Counted from the first letter of the stretch, positions 52,900-62,839 are shown. The stretch is 64,000 nucleotides of DNA from Isochrysis galbana (GCA_018136815.1 CM030931.1:1043511-1107510); one strand, 5' to 3'. Notes: generated by a model from the sequence alone, not told the origin. Made by a program: numbers and translations.

Positions 52900-53700
52900 C
52901 AACCACCCTTTGGCCCAGGCCAGAGTTTCGTTTCGGACCAGCCCGAATTTCGTTTCGAAATTTCGCACGCATTCACTAAGTTTCGGGCCCGCTCCACCCA
53001 AATTTCGCGGGTATTTTGCTTTGCTCTCGGCTATATAGAGCTAGCGCGCTCCGCGCCCTAGATGGGAGATACAGGATACTGTATCTGGGGGAGGGGCCAG
53101 AGACAGCTGTATCTACTGTACCTGGGGAAGCCCCAGAGCCCCAGACCAGGATACACACCACTTCTAGGCTTAAAATAGCGATTTTACCATTATAACTATG
53201 CTTCTACGGTTAAAATAAGCGTTTTGCGCCCGCACCCCTCCCCCCTCCCCGTACGCCCCCCGTCCCCCGCCCCCCCTAGCGCCGCTAGACATGGCTCCCA
53301 ACCCCAGTCCCACCAGGGCCTCGCGCTTCGGGGCTGCGCGGGCGATCGCTGGCGGGCAGCCGCGCGCAGGGGCTGCTAATGAGGCGGGCTTCGGGCTTTG
53401 ACGCGACAAACCAACACCCGCTGCTGCCCATGAGCAGCACAGCGGCGGCGGTACCAGTGCGGATGATGATACGCCGGCGCTGCCCCGAGTGAGACTTGTC
53501 TTCAAACCAACGATATGTGTTCTTCGTGAGGGTTTAACCCACTGAGTGCGCACACTCTTTGGGGTGAAAGGCAAGAGGGTCACGTTCACTTGTGTTTGTT
53601 TGTGCATGTCAGACTTGCGTGTGCCTCATGGGGACGCCTGTGAGTGTGCTGTGCAAGTTTGACTCGCGCGGACGCTCGGCATTTAGTCGGGGGGTGTCGG
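52900..53700. other. Repeat-like filler, no gene
   Basis: 52914-52990 has TTTCGTTTCG-type repeats after GGCCCAGGCCAGAG, resembling the end of the hAT MITE at 14819 with a different subterminal motif. 53064-53120 contains GATACAG-GATA-CTGTATC and related hairpins. Confidence 0.4.
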
Positions 53701-53777
53701 ATCCAGAGTATTTCCACAATACTCTAGACGGATCCGATGGCTTGTGTGTCTTTTAACTTTAGGATGGGCATTGTTTC

Positions 53778-54150
53778 TTGAGGGGTGATCGCCGTTTACT
53801 TCGGGACTCTTCGTTGTGGCTTCGTTTCGGTTGGCAGGCTGCCGCCAAACACACCAGAGCCGCCGAGAACGTCGCCACGCCGCCAAAGAGTAAATTCTTC
53901 GCAAATGGCCACTACACGGCGGAGATCGATAGTACCTTCATCAAACTACTACTAGCAGAAGTTCCTCGCCGCCGCGCCCCGACCGTCTTCCGCATCGTCG
54001 CCGATTTCTTTGGGATAACCATCCCGCGGCGCGAGCGGTACATCCGCTCGCAGGGAGCGAGCGTGCTTCACACCCTCTCCTACATCCCGTCGGCGACGCG
54101 CGTAAAGGAGCTGGCGTCCGTGGCAGAGAAGCTCAACTCCCTCCAAGTCC
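53778..54150 (+). pseudogene. Transposon-like coding fragment before the 203-bp array
   Basis: The frame includes FFANGHYTAEIDSTFIKLLL, VFRIVADFFGITIPRRERYI and SYIPSATRVKELASVAEKLN and then enters the tandem array. It looks like folded protein, but I recognise no family and there is no in-frame ATG. It may be the end of the element that owns the array. Confidence 0.4.
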
Positions 54151-54683
54151 TGCCCGATTGGCGTGACCATCCGGGTGGGATATGCGTATATGGTATCTGG
54201 TGGGGTCCGCCATCCGGATGGATCGTCGAAAACGGCCACGCAGCGCGCCCGGCGTCGGTTCGAAGTTGGGCTCTCCGGGCCTCCCTCGGCGACGGCTCAA
54301 CGTTCAATGGGCTCGGCGGGTGGGTGATTTCGACGAGGGTTCGGCGCGCGGCCTGCCCGATTGGCGTGACCATCCGGGTGGGATATGCGTATATGGTATC
54401 TGGTGGGGTCCGCCATCCGGATGGATCGTCGAAAACGGCCACGCAGCGCGCCCGGCATCGGTTCGAAGTTGGGCTCTCCGGGCCTCCCTCGGCGACGGCT
54501 CAACGTTCAATGGGCTCGGCGGGTGGGTGATTTCGACGAGGGTTCGGCGCGCGGCCTGCCCGATTGGCGTGACCATCCGGGTGGGATATGCGTATATGGT
54601 ATCTGGTGGGGTCCGCCATCCGGATGGATCGTCGAAAACGGCCACGCAGCGCGCCCGGCATCGGTTCGAAGTTGGGCTTTTTG
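54151..54683. repeat. 203-bp tandem repeat, about 2.6 units
   Basis: TGCCCGATTGGCGTGACC occurs at 54151, 54354 and 54557, an exact 203-bp period; the units are nearly identical. Each includes TATGCGTATATGG and ends near GGTTCGAAGTTGGG. The diverged array at 673-1080 has a 204-bp period and the same order of landmarks. Confidence 0.85.
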
Positions 54684-54689
54684 AGCTTT

Positions 54690-54890
54690 TGCGATTTTAG
54701 CGTCTTTTGTCAGTTTTTGATTACGTTTTGTTATGGGGGCCCAAGGGGGGGGTCCGGGTCCTAATGGGCCCCGGATATGTGCTAGTTGGGTGTATTGGGA
54801 ACTTTCTCCCGAAAAAAATCCTTAAATTTCCTCAATTCTGAGATGGTCATTTTTTCACCCCTTATAAAAAAACACTGTTTGACCGCCCTA
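54690..54890 (-). repeat. Inverted copy of the 22549-22745 repeat
   Basis: Follows the tandem array directly and runs from GCGATTTTAGCGTC to CTGTTTGACCGCCC. It links array and repeat into one probable element. Confidence 0.8.
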
Positions 54891-54959
54891 TGTGATAGTG
54901 GTGTGGGAGAATTATAAGAGGAATTTTATCCGGTTCTGTTCCGAAGAGAGCGCGAGCGA

Positions 54960-55325
54960 TGGCGTCGCTCTCCTTCCTCTCGGCCGCCCTGGTCACCATG
55001 ATGGTGCCAGGGCGATATCTATTTACAGTTACAAGATAAGTCGGGGTTGAGGCCGCCGCCTACCCGGGACACAGGAACAGGAGGAAGGGGGGGGCGAAAG
55101 ATCACCGTCGGCCGTCGGGGGGCGCGGGCCGCCGGACCATATCTAAGCCCTTTAACCCTATCGATCCCCCTAGTAGTGTACGGGGGGACCGGGGGACTCG
55201 CCTTCTCGCCTTAGGGCGGGGGGGGAAAGGGCCAGGGGAGTGGGGGTGTAGAAAGTTTCCTGCGTTAAAGTAGTGGGTCCACGGCCGCATGTGCGGTAAG
55301 AATATCATAAAGTTTTTTTAAAGTA
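54960..55325 (+). mobile_element. 3' half of the hairpin/oligo(T) retroelement
   Basis: Matches 27440-27709: CGGACCATATCTAAGCCC, CCCCCTAGTAGTGTACGGGG, GGGTGTAGA and the end GCGGTAAGAATATCATAAAG plus T run (55313-55319). 5' truncated. Confidence 0.72.
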
Positions 55326-55610
55326 AAATTTCTCGTGAGTAGTGAGTAGTGAGTAGCTCGCCTCCCCCCCACGTCCACGTCCACTTTGCACAGTGACCTA
55401 CGACCTACAAGAGCAGGAAGAAAGGGGGTGCGATCTTCTCTTGATTCGGGCGCAGTAGCCGCCCGTCATATCCCCCTGCCCACAACATGTATCGTCACAA
55501 AACTTGTACATCGTTCTCACACTATAGCACACTCCCCCGCCCGCAAACTTGACAAAGGACCACCAACGGCTAGTAGACACTTGCCCATACCTACCTCCAA
55601 AGCCCGGAAA

Positions 55611-55710
55611 NNNNNNNNNNNNNNNNNNNNNNNNNNNNNNNNNNNNNNNNNNNNNNNNNNNNNNNNNNNNNNNNNNNNNNNNNNNNNNNNNNNNNNNNNN
55701 NNNNNNNNNN
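55611..55710. other. Assembly gap (100 N)
   Basis: A run of exactly 100 N, probably an arbitrary gap length. Sequence relationships across it are unknown. Confidence 0.99.
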
Positions 55711-55749
55711 AAGTAGGAGATATTTGTCTGGCTGTGAGCTCCGTCAATT

Positions 55750-56400
55750 TCAGTGACTGTGTCCGTGTGTGTGGACGTGATTGTGCGCACAGCACTTCCC
55801 CATCTCACGGAGTAGCCTGTTGCTGTACCACTGAGAGGATAGAAGCAGAGCACATCCCGTGAGGGAGACGACTGAGTGGAAAGCGTGTAAAGCGTGCTCC
55901 AACGTGTGGGGCAGCAGCCCGTGCGGCAAGTGAAGATTGGCAAGTAAAATCAGACACAGGCCGGCCATGCCCCATACCCCGACCAAATTGCAACGATGTT
56001 GAAACCAATTCGCTGCGAGAGCCGCACTGCCGATGGGAGTGACAAACCATATTGCGGCTTGATGGCTGACCTTGTGCAAGAAAGCAGAACTCGAACCTCC
56101 GAGATTGAGGGCAGGCACAAGAACGAGCATGGCAGGGAGGATCGTACAGTCGATTGCACACAGTATTGAGGCCACGACAGAGACTCGCACCAATCGGGAC
56201 TGCCACGTGTTAGTGTCAAGCTTTGTATCTGAAGGAGTTGCTGCCGTGAGCAGAGGATTTGCAGTCCTCGGCAATTTGTCCAACGTCAAGGCCGCAGTGT
56301 GTTTGGTCAAGATTCCAGAACGCCAAAAAGGCGTAAGTGCGCTTGAAAACTGCAACCCAGTCAGCAGCAACAGCAAGGACGTAGAGTGGGTGCGCGACAT
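55750..56400 (-). CDS. MerC-domain membrane protein
   Basis: 216 residues from ATG 56400. The N-terminal 60 residues look like a signal or transit peptide (SLLLLLTGLQFSSALTPF). Four membrane segments follow: SVVASILCAIDCTILPAMLV with a paired-Cys CAIDC motif, a segment around HQAAIWFVTPIGSAALAANW, GVWGMAGLCLILLA and VVSLTGCALLLSS. The tail is CCAHNHVHTHGHSH. This is the MerC layout known from bacterial mercury uptake and from several algae. The His-rich tail suggests metal binding; mercury specificity is not shown. The stop lies 40 bp from the assembly gap. Confidence 0.82.
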   Translation of the reverse strand: MSRTHSTSLLLLLTGLQFSSALTPFWRSGILTKHTAALTLDKLPRTANPLLTAATPSDTKLDTNTWQSRLVRVSVVASILCAIDCTILPAMLVLVPALNLGGSSSAFLHKVSHQAAIWFVTPIGSAALAANWFQHRCNLVGVWGMAGLCLILLANLHLPHGLLPHTLEHALHAFHSVVSLTGCALLLSSQWYSNRLLREMGKCCAHNHVHTHGHSH

Positions 56401-56455
56401 CAAGAGGACGCGCCGACACGCCGAGACGCCAGACGCTCACCACAGTTTACTAGAG

Positions 56456-56469
56456 TACTCCTAGGAGTA
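56456..56469. promoter_or_regulatory. 14-bp palindrome upstream of MerC gene
   Basis: TACTCCTAGGAGTA, perfect, 56-69 nt before ATG 56400. Confidence 0.5.
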
Positions 56470-56757
56470 GTGTCTGAGTCTTTGCCGAAGGAAGGAGAAA
56501 CAATAACAATAACAATAACAAATTGACAACTTGACAACCTGGAATAAACTGGAACACCTGGAACCTGGGGGACAGTTTTACAAAATTCCTTTGTAGGGGG
56601 TGGTCGACAGGCAAGCATGTGCAGCGTGGTGGTCCCTGGAGCCCGGGAGGGCCAGCGAGAGAGTGGCAGGGGCAGGGGACGAAGTCGCGTTCCGTCAAAA
56701 GAGGACCACAATCTGTTTTCTTTTTAGTTATGAACAATAGTGGTACAAAACAAAGCT

Positions 56758-57070
56758 AATCGCCGTATACGAGATGTGCATAGAAACTTTTTTAACATAA
56801 AGTCGCCGTATACGAGATGTTTCGTTTACGCAGCACATGTGATTACTTGCAATCATTGAGCACGCCGTGCGTATGCGCATCGACTTCCCCCTCGCGAGGG
56901 CGCCGTGCGTGCGCATAGAAACTTTTTTCCCTAAGGCCCACATTAACGTAAAGTAGCCATATACGAGACGTTTCGTTTGCGCAGCACGTGTGATTGCTTG
57001 CAATCATTGTGCACGCCGTGCGTATGCACATCGGCTCCCCCCCCCCGCGGGGCGCCGTGCGTGCGCATAG
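56758..57070. repeat. About 155-bp imperfect tandem repeat with palindromes
   Basis: Blocks CGTATACGAGATGTTTCGTT, GATTACTTGCAATCATTG, GCACGCCGTGCGTATGC and CGCATAGAAACTTTTTT recur at 56803-56930 and 56957-57076, with a partial copy from 56758. GCACGCCGTGC is an interrupted palindrome present repeatedly. Non-coding; origin unknown. Confidence 0.7.
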
Positions 57071-57604
57071 CAACTTCCAGGAAGGTGCACGCCGTGCGTT
57101 CACTCTTTCCGCGGGGGGACTCTGGACGCAGAGGCGTTCGGGAACCGCGGGGGCACCCCTGGGGCCGGGGAAAATATTACCGTATATTGCGAAAACACTA
57201 ACGTAAACAATCGATAGGTCTTGGGGTCTCTCCCCCGGGTCCCCTCCTCCCCCTCTCATCGACCTACCAGAGAGAGACGGCTCCTACTGCCTGCCTCCCT
57301 CCTCCCTCCTCGCTCACCCTCCAGCTCTCTCCTCGCTCTCGTCTTCCTCACGATGGTGACGACTCGGCGCGCATCGGTACCCCGTGTGGATTGCCACTCA
57401 CCATGCACACGGCGTGCACCTGACGAACGGGACGAAACCCGTTTGTCTGCGCATCCGTGACCCGCCCGCTCTGGGGGCGACCGCACCCGCACAGGCAGCT
57501 TTTCGTGCCCGGTGTGGAGGGGTGGCAGGTTGACGACGCAGTGACCGGCTTCCCGCACGTTCTGCGGGAGGCGGATTGCAAGAGGCGAGGGGGCCTCGTT
57601 CGGC

Positions 57605-58004
57605 TGCACGTGGCTTCAGCCCGTCAGCACCTCTGAAGTGGCCTCCCTCGCCGCGCCTTCCGCCGGCTTTGCCCCTTCCTCATTGCCCTCAGGCCCTATG
57701 GGCCACTCCAATTCGTCAGGCGCTGGTCTGTTGCTTTTCACAACCTGTGGCTCACCATGGGGTAGGCCAGCATGGCTGCTGTGCCTGGTGTGGCCAGGGC
57801 CACGGGCCGTGTGGTGTGTGGACACCGTGTGGCGCGACCGTGGGCTCGCACTCTCGCACTCACCTGCTCAGCCCCTGCGGGCGGACGCGGTCGCTTCGCC
57901 TGCGACAGCTCCATGGGTACTGGGGGGGCGCCCTCGGCGGGGAGGCCGAGAGAGAGGAGAGGCTCGGCGGCGCGCTTCATGGCAATCAACTATAAAGTTA
58001 GTTG
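57605..58004. mobile_element. Gag-like fragment plus hairpin-ATG module on the minus strand
   Basis: 57605-57720 encodes LQPVSTSEVASLAAPSAGFA as in the 36648 gag-like frame. On the minus strand CAACTA-ACTTTA-TAGTTG (57987-58004) precedes ATTGCC and ATG 57980, reading MKRAAEPLLSLGLPAEGAPP and AKRPRPP, resembling the MERA...KRPR start of ORF1. This is another stem variant of the same module. Confidence 0.6.
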
Positions 58005-58475
58005 AAAAAGAGTGGCGAGTGACGGTGACTGGGCAGAGACGGCTCATCGGAAATTCAAGCTGACATAAAAAGAGGGCAAGCAGCACGGCTCAAGTGTCAA
58101 GTGTGTTGGTTTTGATTGAACAGCACGTATCCGACTTTTACCCGTGTTTATCGTATGATTTGTACAATGCGGTACTTGCTGGCTTTTGCATGAATGACCG
58201 ACACAACCATCACATCCGTCTCAACGGTATGGACAACATAGATTCCATCCCGAGGATTCAACGGCCTGCGGAAGTATCTATTGAGGTAAGGGGGCTACCG
58301 CAGATAACCGACTTGATTGAGAATCTCGGCGCAGTATTCGGACACTGCAAATGAAATTTTGTGGGTTGCTTTTTTCACCAAGCTCCTCAAAACCGAAAGG
58401 ACCCTATGATGATTTGCGCCAATTTGCACCTGATCGCGTCATCAAAATATGCAATTACGTCAACGTACTCCGTGT

Positions 58476-58993
58476 TTACTTCATAGTGTTGAGATAAGCG
58501 ACGACATCAGCCCGATCCTTCTCCTTCTTGAACCCTGGGAAGGCCATATTGGTCCCCTTAATGTACTTCTTAGGGTTCTCAAGGTACCTGCCACATGGCG
58601 ACACGAGTGTGTTAGAAGAGCCCCGGATCGCACGCATCATACACGCAGAAATGGAAGTAAGTATGGGTTTTCATTTTTGAGCCTGCTTTCCGCCCCAAAA
58701 TCATGGGCTGGTCAGAGGACACATTCGAGCCCCTCCGCCCCGCATCAGGGAAACCCAACATGGCACGATTCGTGCGGTGCTTACGCAAACATCGTCTCAT
58801 TGGTCCACGTGATGCCGGAGTTCTTATTGGCGGCGGTGTACTTAAATCCAGCTACCTGTCCCGACTGACGGCCAATCACACCAAAGAGATTGGGGCCCTG
58901 CTTGTTCGGGCCTCCCTCGTTGCACGTGTGGCACGTCGCACATTTGGCCTTGAAGAGCTTCGCTCCGGCATCTGCGTTGCCACCGTCCGCCAT
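58476..58993 (-). CDS. Cytochrome c, two exons
   Basis: Exons 58785-58993 and 58476-58587; intron 58588-58784 with donor GTAAGCAC and acceptor GTGGCAG. The product is 106 residues. The haem site is CATCH within [15 protein letters not shown]; then [20 protein letters not shown], the splice joint giving [12 protein letters not shown], the Met ligand in [11 protein letters not shown] and a final [15 protein letters not shown]. It is the soluble electron carrier between complexes III and IV. The change from the common CAQCH to CATCH and a third nearby Cys (HTCNE) are uncommon. ATG 58993 is chosen because the frame upstream is GC-rich noise. Confidence 0.93.
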
Positions 58994-59934
58994 TTTGATA
59001 CCTGATGTAGGAGCAGGGCAAGACCGCAGGTCAGAAGGGCACGTGTTACGCCCGCCGCACACAGGAGCCGCTGCCGATGCTGGATGCGTGCACGCATCAC
59101 TGTTGCCCACCGTAGACGGCACGCTTGCAGAATGGAGAAATTTCGTGTGTCTGGTGAAGTTTTCCCCATACGGAGGAGGGAGGGGGGGAATCAATGGGGC
59201 GCCCGCCGCCCCCGGCTTTCCTCCCCCCTCCCCCCCCCCCTCCCCCCTCCCCCTAAACCTAACCACACCTCCCCCCCCCCTTCCGCCAGCGCCGCCCGGG
59301 TGCGTGGACAGGAAGCTCATGAAAATTCAATGGCTTTCCTTTCCCTCGGCCAAAAACAGGCGGTGTGCGGTATATGCCCTACCCAAAGCCAAAGCTCCGC
59401 GGCGCGGTGCGGCCGCAGCTTGGTAGGGCGGTAAAGCAGGGTTTCATATACAGCACCGAAACAGGTGCTTCGGCTCGGTTCCTTCAGTTTTTCTTCTCAC
59501 AGCTTCACCCGCAGGCGATGCGCCGCCGGGGGGCCGCAGGGGGCATGCCGAGACACAATACGATGGCCCTAGCTGGGAAACACAGCTGGGGCTCCTCCAA
59601 AAAAAAAACTTCTTAATATTCTCGCCGCGCGCGCGACTACGACTACGCACCCTTATTATGCTGCCACGCCCGCTACTCTCAACTCCCCTCCACCTGCCTT
59701 GCGGCTCGTCCCTTGTGCACTACCTAGGGGCTGGGTGTTTGGGGTTTCCTGTAGCAGGCGGTGTGTTCCAATCCCCGATAGGTTGTCCACTCCTTCCTCC
59801 TGCGCCATCGGGCTATCGGTTTCTATGTTTCCTTGTTGTGTCCGTGAGGCGGGCGGTTAGATCGCGGGGAGGTCTGAGGGCTGGGGGCAGGTAGGCGGGT
59901 GGGACGTGGGACGCGACTTTGTGTTGTGCGCGGT

Positions 59935-61495
59935 CAAAAACTATTGTTATAGTTTTAGCGATGGAGCGCGCGCCGACCGCTCCCACCTCCCAGCCCCCCG
60001 CCGTCACGACGCCCCAACGGGGCCGCCCCAAACCGCCGGAGCCCAAGCGCCCACAGGCCGCCGCGCCGCCTGACAACGACGTCGACATGACGGCACCACC
60101 CTCGCCTCCCAAGCTGCCACAGAACCAGGGAACAGGCAGAGTCCTGTTCCCTGGTGACAACCAGACCCAGGGCAATGCCCTGCCACCCAACCCCTCCGCT
60201 CCTCCACCAACTCAAGGACTCCCCATGGGAGGTGGCAGCTCTGCTGCCACCCCCATGGCGGCCACTCCTACCATCAGTGCACCCCTCGGGGGCGGGCACT
60301 TAACACAACAATCCATTTTGGGGGCCTTTGCGCCCTCAAACCAACAACCAACTCAAGCAGCCAGGACATACGCGCAAGCTGCGCATGGACACAAAGGGAA
60401 GGATCCAGCCAAGCAAGCCCAGCAGCCACAAGCCCAACAACCACAACAGCCGTCGCGCAAGCGAGCGGATCCTCAATCGGATCCAAAGCCGACTCTCCAC
60501 AACTCCACCCCTTTTGCTTCTCCTCCACCTGATGAGGAAGAGGAGCCCGAAGACACGCCTTTTTTCATCCAGCTAGCTCAGCTAGCTGATGACAAAAAGG
60601 ACATCAAGAGCGAGGATGTCGCCACTTTCATGAAATTCCTCCTCTCTAGGCTGGAAGGCCTAGACGCAACTCCAGATGGCATGGACAAAGGCCGCAAAGG
60701 CCCTTGGATCTTCTACGTCGATGAAGACGCACATGATCAATTCAAGGCCGCATACGGAGACAAAGTTAACACAGCACTCTCTGGAGTCCCGCATGAATTT
60801 GGAATCACCTATGGCGCGTTAATCGACTCGGCCCCTCGTAAGTCGAGCGCTATCCGGTCCTCCCTAAAAGAGGTGGCGACCTACATTGTTTTTCGCATCT
60901 TTGATCCGATCAAGGCTTTCAAGACCAAGACTAGGCACTTGGCTAACTCGCTCGAGCGCGAGGGTTTCCACGTGCTAAGGGGCAACCAACAGCGGGCCAA
61001 AACCTCACTCGAAGGTATCACGAAAGTTGAGTCCGGCAAACGTCCCATCTGGCACTTTTATGTCTACACGGACACGTCGGCCTTAGGGCACCGTTTCCCT
61101 CGCAACTTTCATGTGACTCTCGATGACGGAGAAAATTTCAACTTGGACTATGCGGTCCGATCATCAGTGGAATGTGTGACTCCTGAAGGGGAATTAGCCA
61201 TCCATGGAGCCCCCGGAGGCTGCAAAGGATACGACAAGCCGTGGGCTATCTCATTTCTCCGTAAAAACCAAGTTAGCTTTCGCCAATGCACGTGCGAACA
61301 AGATAAGGCGAAAGCAGAACAACGAAAGCGCCAAAGGGACGCAAGTAACGCCCCGGAACCAGCTTCTCCGATAAAGAGGGAACTGGGAAAGGGGGAGGGG
61401 GTTGTCAGGGGTTAAGGTTGGGTAGTAGGGAGGTACACTAGCACACTGCCTCACGCCGCACGCGTAGCGGGGAATTTTAAGAAGATTTTTTTTTT
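59935..61495 (+). mobile_element. Intact ORF1-only retroelement with target-site duplication
   Basis: Flanked by the direct repeat GTGTTGTGCGCGGT (59921-59934 and 61496-61509). It starts CAAAAACTATTGTTATAG, so the hairpin (59939-59954) occupies the 5' end and the leader is only about 26 nt. It ends GGGGAATTTTAAGAAGA plus T run. Only ORF1 is present, similar in concept to mammalian HAL1 elements that lost ORF2. 1561 bp. Confidence 0.9.
59961..61415 (+). CDS. Retroelement ORF1 protein
   Basis: 484 residues from ATG 59961. The first 190 residues are Pro/Gln/Ala-rich with KPPEPKRPQ. A folded domain at about 200-445 includes FFIQLAQLADDKKDIKSEDV, WIFYVDEDAHDQF, YIVFRIFDPIKAF and WHFYVYTDTSALG and may be an RNA-binding fold; it ends with a Cys pair (FRQCTCEQDKAKAEQRKRQR) and a basic tail. 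The frame is intact. ORF1 proteins usually bind element RNA. I recognise no close family. Confidence 0.8.
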   Translation: MERAPTAPTSQPPAVTTPQRGRPKPPEPKRPQAAAPPDNDVDMTAPPSPPKLPQNQGTGRVLFPGDNQTQGNALPPNPSAPPPTQGLPMGGGSSAATPMAATPTISAPLGGGHLTQQSILGAFAPSNQQPTQAARTYAQAAHGHKGKDPAKQAQQPQAQQPQQPSRKRADPQSDPKPTLHNSTPFASPPPDEEEEPEDTPFFIQLAQLADDKKDIKSEDVATFMKFLLSRLEGLDATPDGMDKGRKGPWIFYVDEDAHDQFKAAYGDKVNTALSGVPHEFGITYGALIDSAPRKSSAIRSSLKEVATYIVFRIFDPIKAFKTKTRHLANSLEREGFHVLRGNQQRAKTSLEGITKVESGKRPIWHFYVYTDTSALGHRFPRNFHVTLDDGENFNLDYAVRSSVECVTPEGELAIHGAPGGCKGYDKPWAISFLRKNQVSFRQCTCEQDKAKAEQRKRQRDASNAPEPASPIKRELGKGEGVVRG

Positions 61496-61737
61496 GTGTT
61501 GTGCGCGGTTAGGCGAGTCTATCCGTTATGCGGAGCGCTTGCGCTACCGCGGACAGGTTCATGCCCAGCGTTAGCGTGCCTTTGTCGTTCATCGTAAAGA
61601 CGGGGGCGCATAGCTCTCGCGGGGTCTTAAGCTTGGGTTTTCTTCCCTGGGAGGCTTTTCTGGTGCGTGCGGCCGAGGGTCTCTCCGGGGGTACGAGAGC
61701 GGCGCGGCAGTGCTGCGCGCGCACGCCGCTAGCCACT

Positions 61738-61847
61738 AGCCTGCTGCTAGAAACACGGCGGCCAAACAGGAGGGGGTTTGAAACACGGCAAAACACGGCT
61801 GTGTTTGGCTTTCGTAGAAACACGGTAAACACGTGTTTCCCAGCTAG
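61738..61847 (+). repeat. GAAACACGG-rich repeat, second copy
   Basis: GAAACACGG, GGCAAAACACGGCTGTGTTTGG, TCGTAGAAACACGG and CACGTGTTTCCC in the same order as at 15944-16050. It abuts the end of the LINE copy. Confidence 0.65.
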
Positions 61848-61849
61848 GA

Positions 61850-62830
61850 CGATGGCCCACCCACCCACAGATGTGATGATCTAGTAGCTACCCCTCGTTG
61901 CCAAAAGTGTGACGTTCTATTTTTGGAAAGTGCCGGCAGGACTCCCGCTTTCATCGGGCTGATCCGACACATCTGGCCTAGCCACTATGCGGGCTGCCAC
62001 AGGGCTCCCACAGGTCAGACAGAACCGCAGGCCGCCCCTAGACTCGGGAGATTGAAACCAGTCCCATCCCAGAGACCGGGCCAAGTTGTGCACCCTTAGG
62101 TGCCATCCATCGATAATGGTGCAGTTCTTGCGCGTAGAGGACGTGGATACCCCCTAGTCTCGCTTGTGCTAGTGTGGATGCTAGTTTATGTTTTGCTCCA
62201 TTCAAAATGTGGCAATCTTCAGATTCAGATTATTGTTATTCACCATGACGGTATGGTAGATGGTAGATGGTAGATGGTAGCAGGGCGGTCAAACAGTGTT
62301 TTTTAATAAGGGGTGAAAAAATGACCATCTCAGAATTGAGGACGAAATTTGAGGATTTTTCACGGTAGAAAGTTCCCAATACACCCAACTAGCACTTATC
62401 CGGGGTCCATTAGGACCCGGCCGGACCTCCCTCTTGGGTAGGGCCAGGCGGAAATATTCCGAAAAACTTGCCCAAATATTCCGCGAAGATATCCCATTTA
62501 TATCCTATATCCCAAAAACAGCTGTTTTTACTGTTTTTCTTGGGCTTGTCGACTGTTTTTCACATGTAGGGTGTAGGGCGGCGGCCTCGGGGTCAGCCGG
62601 TGCGAGGCGGGGGGCGTGCGGGCGGCTCAGGTGAGATCCATGGGTGTGTTGTGATGAGAGAGAGAGGGAGAGCTTGGGCGGCTTGGGGCGCGTGCGCGTC
62701 GGAGAAGGGAAAGAGGGGGGGCGTCCCCCGCGCCGGCTTCCCCCCTAGGGCTAGGGGGAGGGTGAGTTTTCTTTTCCCTTTTTCCTTCGGTCTAACGCGC
62801 CCCCTCGCCCCTCGCTGCTCCGTCGCCGTT
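61850..62830. other. No supported gene; repeat copy 62283-62435
   Basis: 62283-62435 is the third, shortest copy of the 22549 repeat. TAGATGG is repeated at 62253-62278. The rest is low complexity and GC-rich. Confidence 0.5.
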
Positions 62831-62839
62831 CTCTAGGAG

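Larger units (their letters stand above)
59602..61700 (-). mobile_element. LINE 3' copy interrupted by an ORF1-only element
   Basis: The minus-strand LINE 3' sequence occupies 61700-61496 and 59934-59602, the same as 9021-9540, ending GCGAGAATATTAAGAAG plus T run at 59602. The interruption is the insertion at 59935. The outer flanks contain a 15-bp inverted match (CTAGCTGGGAAACAC at 59567 and GTGTTTCCCAGCTAG at 61830). Confidence 0.8.

Noticed and set aside
53040..53120. GATACAG/CTGTATC hairpins as a structured RNA gene
   Set aside because: Short, repetitive and without a conserved fold; more likely transposon terminal repeats.
54264..54275. GGTTCGAAGTTG as a tRNA or Pol III B box
   Set aside because: No cloverleaf and no convincing A box at the proper distance; mentioned only as a weak resemblance.
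56843..57259. Minus-strand frame with repeated peptides (TACSMIASNH type)
   Set aside because: The repetition mirrors the DNA tandem repeat and the frame has no independent support.
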